Translations under genes and position numbers: made by a program
In this document: in pieces, positions 1 to 9,338 of the stretch
Numbering within the stretch: position 1 is the first letter of the stretch
Layout: each line of letters begins with the position of its first letter
Notes under the pieces: generated by a model
Seen by the model: only the letters and a program-made list of their open reading frames with translations
Told to the model about the DNA's origin: nothing
Databases searched by the model: none
NCBI GenBank assembly: GCA_001970955.1
Contig: MPUH01000032.1
Location: forward strand, 88,601-152,600
DNA: 64,000 nt
Source of the DNA: Stentor coeruleus
Lineage: Eukaryota; Ciliophora; Heterotrichea; Heterotrichida; Stentoridae
Reading direction: 5' to 3'

Positions 1-983
1 AAGAACATACTGAGGAAATTGATTATGTGAAGTTTAAGGCTAGAGCATTGACTGAACCAAAAAGGGATATGAATAGGTTAAGAAAATTCAAAGACTTTAG
101 TATAATAAAAGTCCTTGGAGTTAGCTATTTAGGTGAGGTTTATCTTATTAAAGATATAAAAACAAAACACCATTACGCAATGAAAGTTTTTAAAAAAGAT
201 AAACTTATATCAGAAGATCTTCTGAAAATAGCCCAATCCGAAAAAAACCTTCTCTCAAAACTAATCCACCCTTTTATTATACCCTTGATATGTTCGTTTC
301 AAACGAATGAAAATTTGATGTTGGTTTCTCATTTCTGCAAGTTTGGCACTATAGCTTCACAAATAGCCTGTAAAGTTCATATAAAAACAGATATTATACG
401 TCTTTATGCTTGTGAAATAATAACTGCTCTTGAGTATATTCACAGTCAAGGATATACTTATCAAGCTTTAACTCCAAAAAACATTCTAATTAATGAAGAT
501 GGGCATATAATGCTAAGCAATTTCCAAATGGCTAAACCAATCTTAGACAATAATTCCAGAAGTCCTTTAAAAGCAAACATGGCCTATTTACCCCCAGAAG
601 TATTAAAAGGGGAACCATATAAAACTGAATCAGACTGGTATGCACTAGGTCTTGTCCTCTACGAAATGGCAACCTGCCAACCTTATTTCTTCGAAGAGAA
701 ATTCGGTAAAATCGAAGATAAAAGCTTAGAAGATCTAATAAAAAGCTTGTTAAACTCAACACCAAACAAACGTCTAGGATTTAAAACTGGGGCTAAAAAG
801 ATTAAATCACACAATTTCTTTTCGACAATAGTTTGGAATATGGTCCTTAATAAAAGTTATATAATGCCACTTTTATCTTTAACAGACACTGATCCACAAT
901 TTGTTAATCTTCATGTTTCAGATGATGAAGAGATTGATAAAGACTTAAAAATCCAAGACTGGAGTTTTGTAAGTCCAATTTAA
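1..983 (+). CDS. AGC-family pseudokinase, 5' end outside the window
   Basis: The frame is open from base 3, so the true start lies upstream; the first in-window ATG is at 69. The fold follows an AGC kinase: glycine-rich loop GVSYLGEVY, VAIK-like lysine in YAMKVF, an APE-like LPPEV, the DWYALGLVLYEM helix, and a C-terminal AGC tail-like stretch. The catalytic residues are missing. The YRDLKPEN loop reads YQALTPKN (about 459-482), so the catalytic Asp is Ala, and DFG reads SNF (about 516-524), so the metal-binding Asp is Ser. The second glycine of the loop is Ser. I infer a catalytically dead scaffold or regulator with a preserved ATP-site lysine. Closest family by feel is S6K/AKT/PKA-like. No intron is needed. 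Confidence 0.9.
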   Translation, partial: EHTEEIDYVKFKARALTEPKRDMNRLRKFKDFSIIKVLGVSYLGEVYLIKDIKTKHHYAMKVFKKDKLISEDLLKIAQSEKNLLSKLIHPFIIPLICSFQTNENLMLVSHFCKFGTIASQIACKVHIKTDIIRLYACEIITALEYIHSQGYTYQALTPKNILINEDGHIMLSNFQMAKPILDNNSRSPLKANMAYLPPEVLKGEPYKTESDWYALGLVLYEMATCQPYFFEEKFGKIEDKSLEDLIKSLLNSTPNKRLGFKTGAKKIKSHNFFSTIVWNMVLNKSYIMPLLSLTDTDPQFVNLHVSDDEEIDKDLKIQDWSFVSPI

Positions 984-1041
984 TATGTGCATATAATTAG
1001 AGTATTATAATATTTTTTACTATGAAGGGGTATTTTTTATA

Positions 1042-2076
1042 ATGTTTTGGGGATGTACAGTTAGTGGCGATAAGAGTTTTGACTTTAGCTTGAGAGATAA
1101 AAAACCTAAGATACTTCATATAACCCATGCTATACTTCATATGAATTCATTTCAAGAAATTGCTACTTTATATGTTACATGTAAAAAAAATACATATCCA
1201 ATTGGTTATTTTAAAAAAGATGCACCTATGGCTCAGTTTAATTTATATTTTGATGTTACTCAAGGGGGGGTTTTTAGTGTTGTTGGAAATGCACAAGTGT
1301 CTGTTCTTGGGTATTTTGAAAAACAAAATGATGATGATGGGGTGATTAGGGATTCTATAAAAAGCTGTGAAAGTGAGAATGATTATAATGAGTTTTTGGA
1401 GAAGGTTAAGAAGAATTTGGAGGAAAATAGTAGTGAGGATGATAGTGAGGAAGTGGAAATTAAGATTGAGGATAAGGTTGAAAAAGCAAAGCTTGAAGGT
1501 AGAAAAGGTGATAAGGAAGATAGTGAGGATAATGAGGATAGTGAAGATGAAAATGATGATAGTGAAGAAAGTGAGGAATATAAGGATAGTGAGGATAGTG
1601 AGGAGAGTGAGGAGAATGAGGATAGTGATGATAATGATGATTGTGAAGATAGTGAAGATAGTGAAGATAGTGAGGATAGTGGGGATAGTAAGGATAGTGA
1701 TGAAATCATCCCAAAAAAACAAGCTGTGCCAGAGAAAAAAACATTAGATTCAATGAAGAAAACTCATGAAAATGGAACTTTGATGAAAATTGCTCAGAAA
1801 AATGGCCAAGAAAATAATGATAAGATTGTAGGAAAAAATACTGTCAATGATGTAAAGCCCCAAAAACCAACTAAAATTCCTAATATTAGAAGTAAAATTC
1901 AAGGATATGCCCTAGATAAAATTAAGACTTCTAAGCCTGCTCAAGAAATTCCAAATGCGAAAAAAGAGATTCCAAAACAAAAATATGATGTATGTAAAGC
2001 ATTAAATGAATATCCTAAGTTTAAGAAAGACTCTTCACAATCAGTCGAATTGAGTAAGAAAAAGCAGGTTAAATAA
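1042..2076 (+). CDS. HD2/nucleoplasmin-like histone chaperone with acidic tract
   Basis: The 344-residue protein opens with MFWGCTVSG and continues as an eight-strand NPL domain (about residues 1-95). This resembles the N-terminal domain of plant HD2 proteins and of insect and yeast nucleolar FKBPs, where an N-terminal FWG is the hallmark. A tract dominated by Ser, Glu and Asp follows (about 120-225, degenerate GATAGTGAG-type codon repeats at 1500-1710), then a Lys-rich C-terminus. The PPIase domain of nuclear FKBPs is absent. Acidic tract plus basic tail fits a nuclear or nucleolar histone-binding pentamer. Deacetylase activity should not be assumed. The gene starts 58 nt after the kinase stop, on the same strand. 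Confidence 0.87.
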   Translation: MFWGCTVSGDKSFDFSLRDKKPKILHITHAILHMNSFQEIATLYVTCKKNTYPIGYFKKDAPMAQFNLYFDVTQGGVFSVVGNAQVSVLGYFEKQNDDDGVIRDSIKSCESENDYNEFLEKVKKNLEENSSEDDSEEVEIKIEDKVEKAKLEGRKGDKEDSEDNEDSEDENDDSEESEEYKDSEDSEESEENEDSDDNDDCEDSEDSEDSEDSGDSKDSDEIIPKKQAVPEKKTLDSMKKTHENGTLMKIAQKNGQENNDKIVGKNTVNDVKPQKPTKIPNIRSKIQGYALDKIKTSKPAQEIPNAKKEIPKQKYDVCKALNEYPKFKKDSSQSVELSKKKQVK

Positions 2077-3045
2077 GGATAACTTATACCTAAAACCATA
2101 TTTTATAACTTTTGTAGTAACTTTTTATATCAAAAATATTTTCATGTTGATCCTTAATAATTTTACCTAACTTAATTATAACTGAACTTTATAAAAATTC
2201 TTTTCTACATACACTAAATAAACAGACAAATTATTGTTCACTTATATTTTCCAAACCAAATTACTATAGAAATTTAGACGGAAATGATAAATTAGCCTAA
2301 TGAAATTTCAGTCTATGCTTATAACAATAAAATTATATTTAAAATCATTTTATAAACTATGAGAATATTAACACCCAATATTTCTATCAAATGATAACGA
2401 TTAAGATACTATAAATTTATTTTTTATGCTTCATATTAAAATTTTATCATATAACATGCTTGTTTTATAGTTCCATAAAATATTCTTACTTTATTTCTGT
2501 AGATACGATTTAACTCCAACTTTGAATATACAGTATTTTTCAATATTTTTTTTTCTAGATTAAAACAGATTTATAAGAACGCAAAAACTTTTGAAAGCAT
2601 TGATTTAGAACAGAAAAAAGCCTTTGAATAGGTAAAACTTGTTTCAAAGTTTGAAAATATAAGACGAGTTTTGAAGAATATATAGATTTTATAGTAATTT
2701 AGAAAGCCTTACTAATTTAGTAAAATATAAATAGCAAATTATAGCAGGTTTACTATAAATAAACTAAAATCAAGCTTTAAAATAAAATACTTTCATAAAT
2801 GATATTACTCTTATCAAAAAAAACTTTTTCCCAAATTGATTCTATTTGACAATATATTTATTATAAAATAAGTGGATTATTTAAATGTAAGACAAATAGT
2901 CTTTGTTTCATAAACTAAAGCAAAATTAACATAAATCAAAACTTCAAAAAGAAAGAATTAGCTTCAAACATTTTAGTAGCATCAAAGAATTTAAACATTT
3001 TCGAAATTTATAGAACTAGTTACACTTATTCAAAATATAATAATT
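2077..3045. other. intergenic, no gene seen
   Basis: AT-rich spacer between the NPL gene and the first intron-array gene. No open frame, repeat or RNA gene was recognised on either strand. It contains the promoter of the gene at 3046. Confidence 0.6.
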
Positions 3046-5045
3046 ATGGCTTCATACTTTTGCTGTGAAATAGGATGTAAAGTTTTATCAAAAGTTCAAT
3101 GCTCATGCCCAGGCAGTGTGCTTTATTGTGATGAACACTTTGAAGAGCATAAATCAAGAGCAAGATGCAGACAGAAATGCCGTATCGAAAAAGATGTTAA
3201 GGATTTTGAAATAGAATGCCATAATCAAAAGAAATTCCTTGTCTCAGAAAGGAAAAAGCTATATAAAATCACTGAGGATTTTTTAAAACTTGTCAACGAT
3301 ACTGTAATTATTGTACAAATGCATATTCAGGAACAAATAGAAATAATCAAAAAAATAAGGAAACATTACCGCTTTCAAGAATTAAATAAAGCTAAGCAAA
3401 CTTTTCATAAAGGATCAATTAATGTAAAAGGATTTAATGAAGCAATTATAAACTCTCTATCATACTTGAATCTTGAATGTAAAATCTAATAAGCTATGTT
3501 TAAAAATTTTAACCTAAAAAAGAAAAAAGAATTTTTATGTGCTTTAGGATTTGAAAATTTTCAAGAAAACTATGATCTCACAAATTTTAAATCCATTCAA
3601 ATTACTAATGATAAAAAATTTGTATTTTTATGTAAGCTTTACATAAGATTACGATATTAATATAAACGATATTACTGCAACTCGTAAATAAAACATAGTA
3701 GGTATACAAATATATAGGTAAATCGAATTCAGATAATACCCAATTGAATAGTATTCAATATCTAGAAAGTATCAACAAAACAGGTAGCCTATATTCAGCA
3801 AATAATCAGTTTAGAGGTATACAAAATTTAGGAAGTAAAACCCATACAGGAATCAGCAGTCATATAAATTTAGGAAGTATTTTCTTAAATAGGTTTGATA
3901 TATATAGAAAGTATTACATATATAGACAGTCAAGTGCAAGAATGTAGTATTTACTTAGGTAAGAAATAATAAGCAAATGATTCCCCATTGAATGTTCAAG
4001 GCTTAGGAAGTATATTTTAGCATAGGTCAATTCTATTTAGGAGGTATTTTTAACAATAGGTATTTAATATCAAGGCTGTATTTTTTACACAGGTAAATCA
4101 TAATTAGCACGTATTTTTTAAAAAGGTATTTTATATATAGATAGTAATTTTTATGAAGGTACTTTATATTCAGCAAGTATTTAATATACAGGTATACTAA
4201 ATTTAGAATGTGATTACTAATAAGGTAATATATAATCCAGCTCGTTATATCTAAATAGGTATCCAAAATATAGCAAAAACTCAGAATAGAGGTATTTTAT
4301 ATATAGGAAGTATAAATTATATAGAACGTATTAAGTATTTAGGTAAATAATAATAAGATTGTATTATTGAATTAGGTATACATTATTTAGCAAGTGTTGA
4401 TAATTGTAATATATAAAAAGCGAGTATTGTATAGAAAGGTATTAAATATTTAGCAAGTAAAATTTAGGCAGGTATTCATTATTTAGATCGGATTTTATGG
4501 CCGGGTATAATTTATAAAGAAAGTATTAATTATTGAAGGTATTTTATAGGTAGGGAATAATGATTTGCGAGAATTGAATCGTATTTTATATGCAGGTGTC
4601 ATTTATATAGAAAAAAAAATATTTAAATGTATTTTATATATAAGTAAGAGCTTTAAAAACTGGAAATGAGTATCAAGATAGTAAAATTTATGTAGAAGGT
4701 ATTTGATATATAGGTATGATTTATTTAGCTAGTAAAAATTATCTAGGTATATTTTATTCAGAAAGTATTTTTAAACAAAGACAATTATAAAAATGGTATG
4801 TTGATTATTCAGTTTTAAAAGGTAATATGCACTCAGCCAGTAACTTTTATTAAGAAAGTATTAGTAATAAAGGTATTTTTTATTTAGGAAGTAGCCCTTA
4901 CATAGTTCTTGTATATGATTGGATAAATAAAGTAAAAAAACTGGATACAGATGCATTAGAGTTGCAAGAGGGGAAAAATAAATGGATAAAAAAATATAAA
5001 GAATGCAATTACGATAGCATTCTTGGACTAGGAACAGTTATTTAG
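3046..5045 (+). CDS. B-box-like protein with a giant array of 15-nt introns (paralog A)
   Basis: Exon 1 (3046-3478) encodes a zinc-binding module C-x4-C-x7-C-x-C-x6-C-x2-H-x3-H in the first 35 residues, then a helical region. A 15-nt intron (3479-3493) leads to a 138-nt exon ending in ITNDKKFVFL. From 3632 to 4905 the DNA is full of stops but parses into 60 GT...AG units with micro-exons between them. Removing all 61 introns (51 of 15 nt, nine of 16, one of 17) leaves 1074 nt: 357 codons plus TAG at 5043, with no internal stop. The last exon (4906-5045) reads ILVYDW ... WIKKYKECNYDSIL. Both flanks match paralog B at 35318-37193, in the same frame. The array-encoded linker is polar (Asn, Lys, Ser, Gln, Arg). 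Molecular role unknown; the zinc module suggests a TRIM-like adaptor. Confidence 0.85.
3632..4905 (+). repeat. array of 60 tandem intron-like 15-17 nt units with micro-exons
   Basis: Units (all GT...AG): 3632-3647, 3684-3698, 3702-3717, 3718-3732, 3751-3765, 3769-3783, 3784-3798, 3817-3831, 3835-3849, 3859-3873, 3877-3892, 3893-3907, 3911-3925, 3944-3958, 3959-3973, 4010-4025, 4026-4040, 4044-4059, 4060-4074, 4078-4092, 4093-4107, 4111-4125, 4126-4140, 4144-4158, 4159-4173, 4177-4191, 4192-4206, 4210-4224, 4225-4240, 4244-4258, 4259-4273, 4292-4306, 4310-4324, 4328-4342, 4343-4357, 4361-4375, 4376-4390, 4406-4420, 4424-4438, 4439-4453, 4457-4471, 4472-4486, 4505-4519, 4523-4538, 4539-4553, 4581-4595, 4596-4610, 4629-4644, 4681-4695, 4699-4713, 4714-4728, 4732-4746, 4747-4761, 4765-4780, 4796-4812, 4822-4836, 4840-4854, 4858-4872, 4873-4887, 4891-4905. 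Twenty-one pairs abut directly; 24 spacers are a single triplet. Typical unit GTATTTTATATATAG. The dominant periods are 18 (15+3) and 33 (15+15+3). Confidence 0.85.
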
Positions 5046-5426
5046 GTAAATAATTACATAGTTTAGCGTAATAATTTACCCGTAAATATTATCTACTTTG
5101 TATTATAAAAAATATTTATAAACCTTATTAATTATATTAATTAATAATCAAACACATAAATTGAATCTTTTAAATGTTCTAGTTATTTATTGCTATATAT
5201 GGACTTTAAAAAATTATTAAACCTTAGATATCATTTATCAAGTAAACTATGCTTATAATGATATTTTAATAAACCAAAATACAAATGCATGTCTTTATTT
5301 TGAAAAAAAAAAAAATATTATCTTTCTTTAAAGATGATTTGGATTAGTTTAATAACTGATTAATCCAGACATATAGTTTTTTACAAAAATTAAGATATAA
5401 AATTATAGAAATTTACTAGGATAAAC
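5046..5426. other. intergenic, no gene seen
   Basis: AT-rich spacer between convergent genes (ends at 5045 and 5427). Nothing recognised beyond A/T homopolymers. Confidence 0.6.
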
Positions 5427-8400
5427 TTAAGCTTGATTTAAGATATTAGATAATGGTTTTTGAGTAAAAACTGTTTTAAGAAATCTTTCTGCACGAAATT
5501 TTTTGAATTTATATATGAGGTTTTGGATAAAAAGCAAAAAACTGTAAAGAGAGACAAGAACTTGGATAGCCATGGATAATAAAACAATACAGATCACAGA
5601 GTTTTCAATATGGCTTCTGCTTTGGCTTTGATAATCAGCATAAAACCCAGGCACAAGACAAAATACTAGAAACACACAAATCTCTCCACAGGCATTTGAT
5701 ATTTGAATATGAAAATCTTTAAAAGGCCTATAATACAACAAAAACCCAAGTTGAAAAATCGAAAACACTATATTAAGCCCAGCTTGAGCCTTTGGAAATT
5801 CATTCATAAAAACCTGAATAAATACATAAATTGTTCTTCTAAAAAAATACATAGCATAATACATCGTACATATCGAACTCTTATCATTTTTAAATTCTTC
5901 AAACAAACTTCCAAATTGTTCTTTAAATATCCCATCATTTTCAAACCTGATTTTCCTACTGTATTTATAAATAAAAACCGCAACCATAGGCGATGTAATA
6001 ATAAAACCAATCTAAATACAATTTACAAACACAACTACAGCTGAAGCATAATTGAAAAACCCTGAAAAAGTAGTAGGTCTCTATATATAATTTACCGATC
6101 TCAATTGTACCGCAGCATAAATACCAAATTCAACAAAACTTTGTATCCAAAACCTTATTAAAACTCCATATTTATATCTTTTCATATATTTCAAAGATTT
6201 TTTACGTATCATCTCATAATTACATCTTGATAAAATATAAGCAATAGGCCAAAAGCATAATATTACAATAAAAAATGTTATAGTCGATCCTATATTTATA
6301 AAAAAAACTGCAGTTGTAATCCCATAATCTTGAGCTTCATCATATGGAGATGAAGTATCAGTTGAAGAAAAAATATATTGCATTGAATTAGGAATGATAT
6401 TATATCCTCCTAAAGATAGGAAAAATTCATTAAGTTCTTTAGAAATAGGGATTTTATTTAATGGTAGATATGCTAATAATTGGATTGTATTTATTAATGC
6501 CCATGCTGCTGCTGGATTTGAAACTATTGCTATACCTATTGATGAACTTACTGCTGTTTGAGATGCAGCAGTTGTTGATTTTCTTATTTTTTTTATATTG
6601 GGTGATAATTCTAATTTATTTGGGGATAACATTCCTAGTAGGGTGTTATTTAGAAGAATAGCATTGTTTATGCTATAAAGAGGAAATGGGCTGATTGATA
6701 ATGTTATTGGAATGAAATCTTGGATTGATTCTTGTAAATCTGTTATGAAATAGTATTCCGATGAAGATTTTTCGAAAAATTTTGTCGGGAAAAGAGTTTT
6801 GTTTTCAAAAGCGATTGAGAAATTTGCTTTGGTTAAGGGTTCGGCAGTTGATTCATTGAATTTTACAAGGAAGACATTTCTTTGGTTGATTTCTAGTGAG
6901 GCATTGAAAAAATATTTTTCACAGATGTTGTTAGATTTTATATAGCCTGGGTTGCAATAGCATAGATTTTCATTTAAATGAGCATTTTCTGCACACTCAG
7001 TACATTTAATTAAACTTGAACAACGAAAACACACATCTGGACATCTAAAACAAACATTTGAAATTGTAATAAACCCAATACCACAGTCTAATTCACAACT
7101 CCCTTCTTCATTCACAATTTTTCTAGGGTTAATACAAGATGTACATTTATTATATTTTGTACAAGTTAAGCATTCTTCATTGCATACAGCACAATAAAAA
7201 TCATTATTTTTTTTAGTCATATAAAATCCAGAATTACAATTGCAGCTTATATTATTTACTAAAGTTGAATTTTCTGGACATTGACAAGTTCCTAAATCAG
7301 TAGGGTTAGCAGAGTTTATATAACATTTTAAACATATTGTTGAGTTAATACATGTTAAACAATCTGATGGGCATTGAGCACAATTTAAATAAGATAATGG
7401 GTTTGTAGTATTAAAATAACCATCGATGCATGAACATTTACCATTGCTTATAAGGATTGTATTAGATTCAATACAGTCAAGACAGGTTTCTGAATTTTGA
7501 CAGGTTTTACAATCTATACTGCATTTTTTGCAGGAGAGCGATGTATCGTTGTAGTAAAATCCATCTTTACAGAGGCAAACACCATTATTAAGGTAAGCAT
7601 TCAGATCAGAGCACTCATAGCATAAATACTCACTATTACATTTTCCACACAAATCAAGACATTTCCGACAACTATCCTCCCTGACTAAATTTTCCCCATA
7701 ATATCCATCTTTACACCTACATCTTCCATCATTATTAACTACAGCATTCTTACTAACACAATCAATACAATTTATCGAATTTTCACATTTTTTGCATTCA
7801 CTATCACAAGCAACACAATTTATCCCATCAAAAAACTCACCATCTAAACATATACATAAATCAGCACTAGCAACAGTATAACTTGGACACCAACATACAG
7901 GACTTAATTCCTTCAAAACACATGAAAAATATTCACAATAACAAATCAAACAAGTATTCTCATAACATCCAAATCCAGAACACAAGCAATTTTCTCCATT
8001 AGCATTTTTTTCAAAATCATTTTCTAATGGTAAGCACCCAATAAGCCCATTAGAATTAATAATACTAGGTATACAAGGTAGATTACAAGTTCCAATAATA
8101 CAAATATTAGAAGAATCTAAGCTTATATGGTTTAAATAATCATTTGGGTCTAGTGAAAGATAAAAATCCCAAATAAAACCTTTTAAGCATTTGGTGTAAT
8201 CTATATTAATACCAATTAAAAATGAGTATAAGCCAATATCTGTATTAGATAAAATGATTGTATAAGTTATTGATAATAAAGTGTTGTAAAGGATTTGGAA
8301 GTTGGAATTTGAGTAGGTTATTGTTAAAAATACCCATGTGCTATAGGCAAATTGGGATTTATGATTTGGAAGTTGGAATTTGAGTATGTTATTGTTAAAA

Positions 8401-8854
8401 ATACCCATGTGCTATATGCGAATTGGGAATTTTCACTATAAATTTGTCCTGAGTCAAAACTTAATGTTTTTATTCTGAATTCGATTATCCTTGAGGATTC
8501 ATTTATTTTTAAGTAAAAAAAATCTTGATCATCGTTGTTAGTAGAGATGATAACTGATTCTTGATCTTTTATATAAACCCATAAACTTAGGGAGAATTCA
8601 GTTGATAAGGAAATTTTGTTTGAGACTAAGTCGTTTGATGGAAGGGATATAAAAGTTTTATCTCCATCAAAATAAGCCCCTCGATCGGTAGGAAGGGTAT
8701 CAAAATCATTGGTCATGTAGCTATTTCCGTTTACAGCATGGTTGAAGTTTCCTGAGTAATCATGGAAAATTTGACCGAAATTTTCATAGAAATGATATTC
8801 GATAAGTCTTGATGCGACTAGGGAAAGGAGTGAAATACAAATTTTTGATTTCAT
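5427..8854 (-). CDS. cysteine-rich multi-TM receptor with LamG-like N-terminus
   Basis: It starts at 8854 with signal peptide MKSKICISLLSLVASRL. A LamG/ConA-like domain follows (FSLSLWVYIKD ... STWVFLTITY), then roughly a dozen CxxC-type growth-factor-receptor-like modules (C-x2-C, C-x-C-x-GY patterns), and about seven hydrophobic helices in the C-terminal third. Two 15-nt introns were placed by frame continuity: 6081-6095 (joins RSV of one frame to RPTTFSG) and 6012-6026 (joins VVVF to IGFIITSP). The stop is at 5427. A 71-bp tandem duplication (8292-8362 and 8363-8433) shifts the frame. With one copy removed and both introns out, the length is a multiple of three (1108 residues). The family is typical of ciliate surface proteins with cysteine-rich ectodomains; the ligand is unknown. 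Confidence 0.82.
8292..8433. repeat. 71-bp tandem duplication inside the receptor gene
   Basis: Copies 8292-8362 and 8363-8433 share a core of about 60 nt with three substitutions, diverging at their edges. Read on the minus strand, all three changes are synonymous third positions (TTC/TTT, GCA/GCC, ACA/ACC), and both copies encode QFAYSTWVFLTITY. The 71-nt offset breaks the frame. I infer two uncollapsed alleles or paralogs at an assembly join rather than a true duplication. Confidence 0.75.
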
Positions 8855-9338
8855 TTTTATTTTTGTATCAGAATGAGAAAAATCATGTTATGAATTAGAT
8901 ATTACATACTTATCAAACTTAGTTATATATAATTTTTTATGATCTTAATAAAATACTTTATCTCTTATTTTTAGTTAAAACTTAATGAGAAATAATATAT
9001 GCAATCATGTAAATCTACATGCTGAAAACTACTTAAACAACTAAAAAAAAATCTTCTAATATTTATTAATCTAAACTTTTACCTTCTTTTTATACACAAA
9101 GAAAACCTTCTAATCCGCTATAATAAATTCTAAATTACATTTTTCACTAAATAAGTTTTAATTCCAATCAAAGAAACATTTAAAATCTTATAAAAATTCA
9201 TTCATCTCCACAATTTTTTTCGTCTTATCCAAAGTTTCATCTACTAACAATAACTCATTCAAAATTAAGAGTATTTTTTACTTATATCCTCATAAACAAT
9301 CCCAGCTTTGCTCATAAGCTTTCATATAATTTAAATAT
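8855..9338. promoter_or_regulatory. shared upstream interval of divergent genes
   Basis: This 484-bp interval separates the start of the receptor (-) from the coiled-coil gene (+). It is AT-rich and turns A/C-rich toward 9338. It must carry both promoters; no specific motif was recognised. Confidence 0.4.

Noticed and set aside
1243-1747. Long overlapping frames on both strands over the acidic tract (Ile/Phe/Thr-rich, Arg/Met/Val-rich and Ser/Leu-rich)
   Set aside because: They arise from the repetitive GAT-AGT-GAG codons of the real gene and encode only low-complexity sequence.
3744-4266. Open frames inside the first array (3744-3947 plus strand, 4033-4266 minus strand) as genes
   Set aside because: They are by-products of the 15/18/33-nt periodicity; they do not match the paralog and ignore the perfect GT...AG parsing.
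3632-4905. CRISPR-like array
   Set aside because: Regular spacing of 18 and 33 nt, but the units are degenerate AT-rich sequences with only GT and AG fixed, in a eukaryotic gene; no conserved repeat.
8340-8420. A long intron reconciling the two frames at the 71-bp duplication
   Set aside because: The only GT...AG pair of suitable position would be about 64 nt, unlike any intron here; duplication by assembly explains it better.
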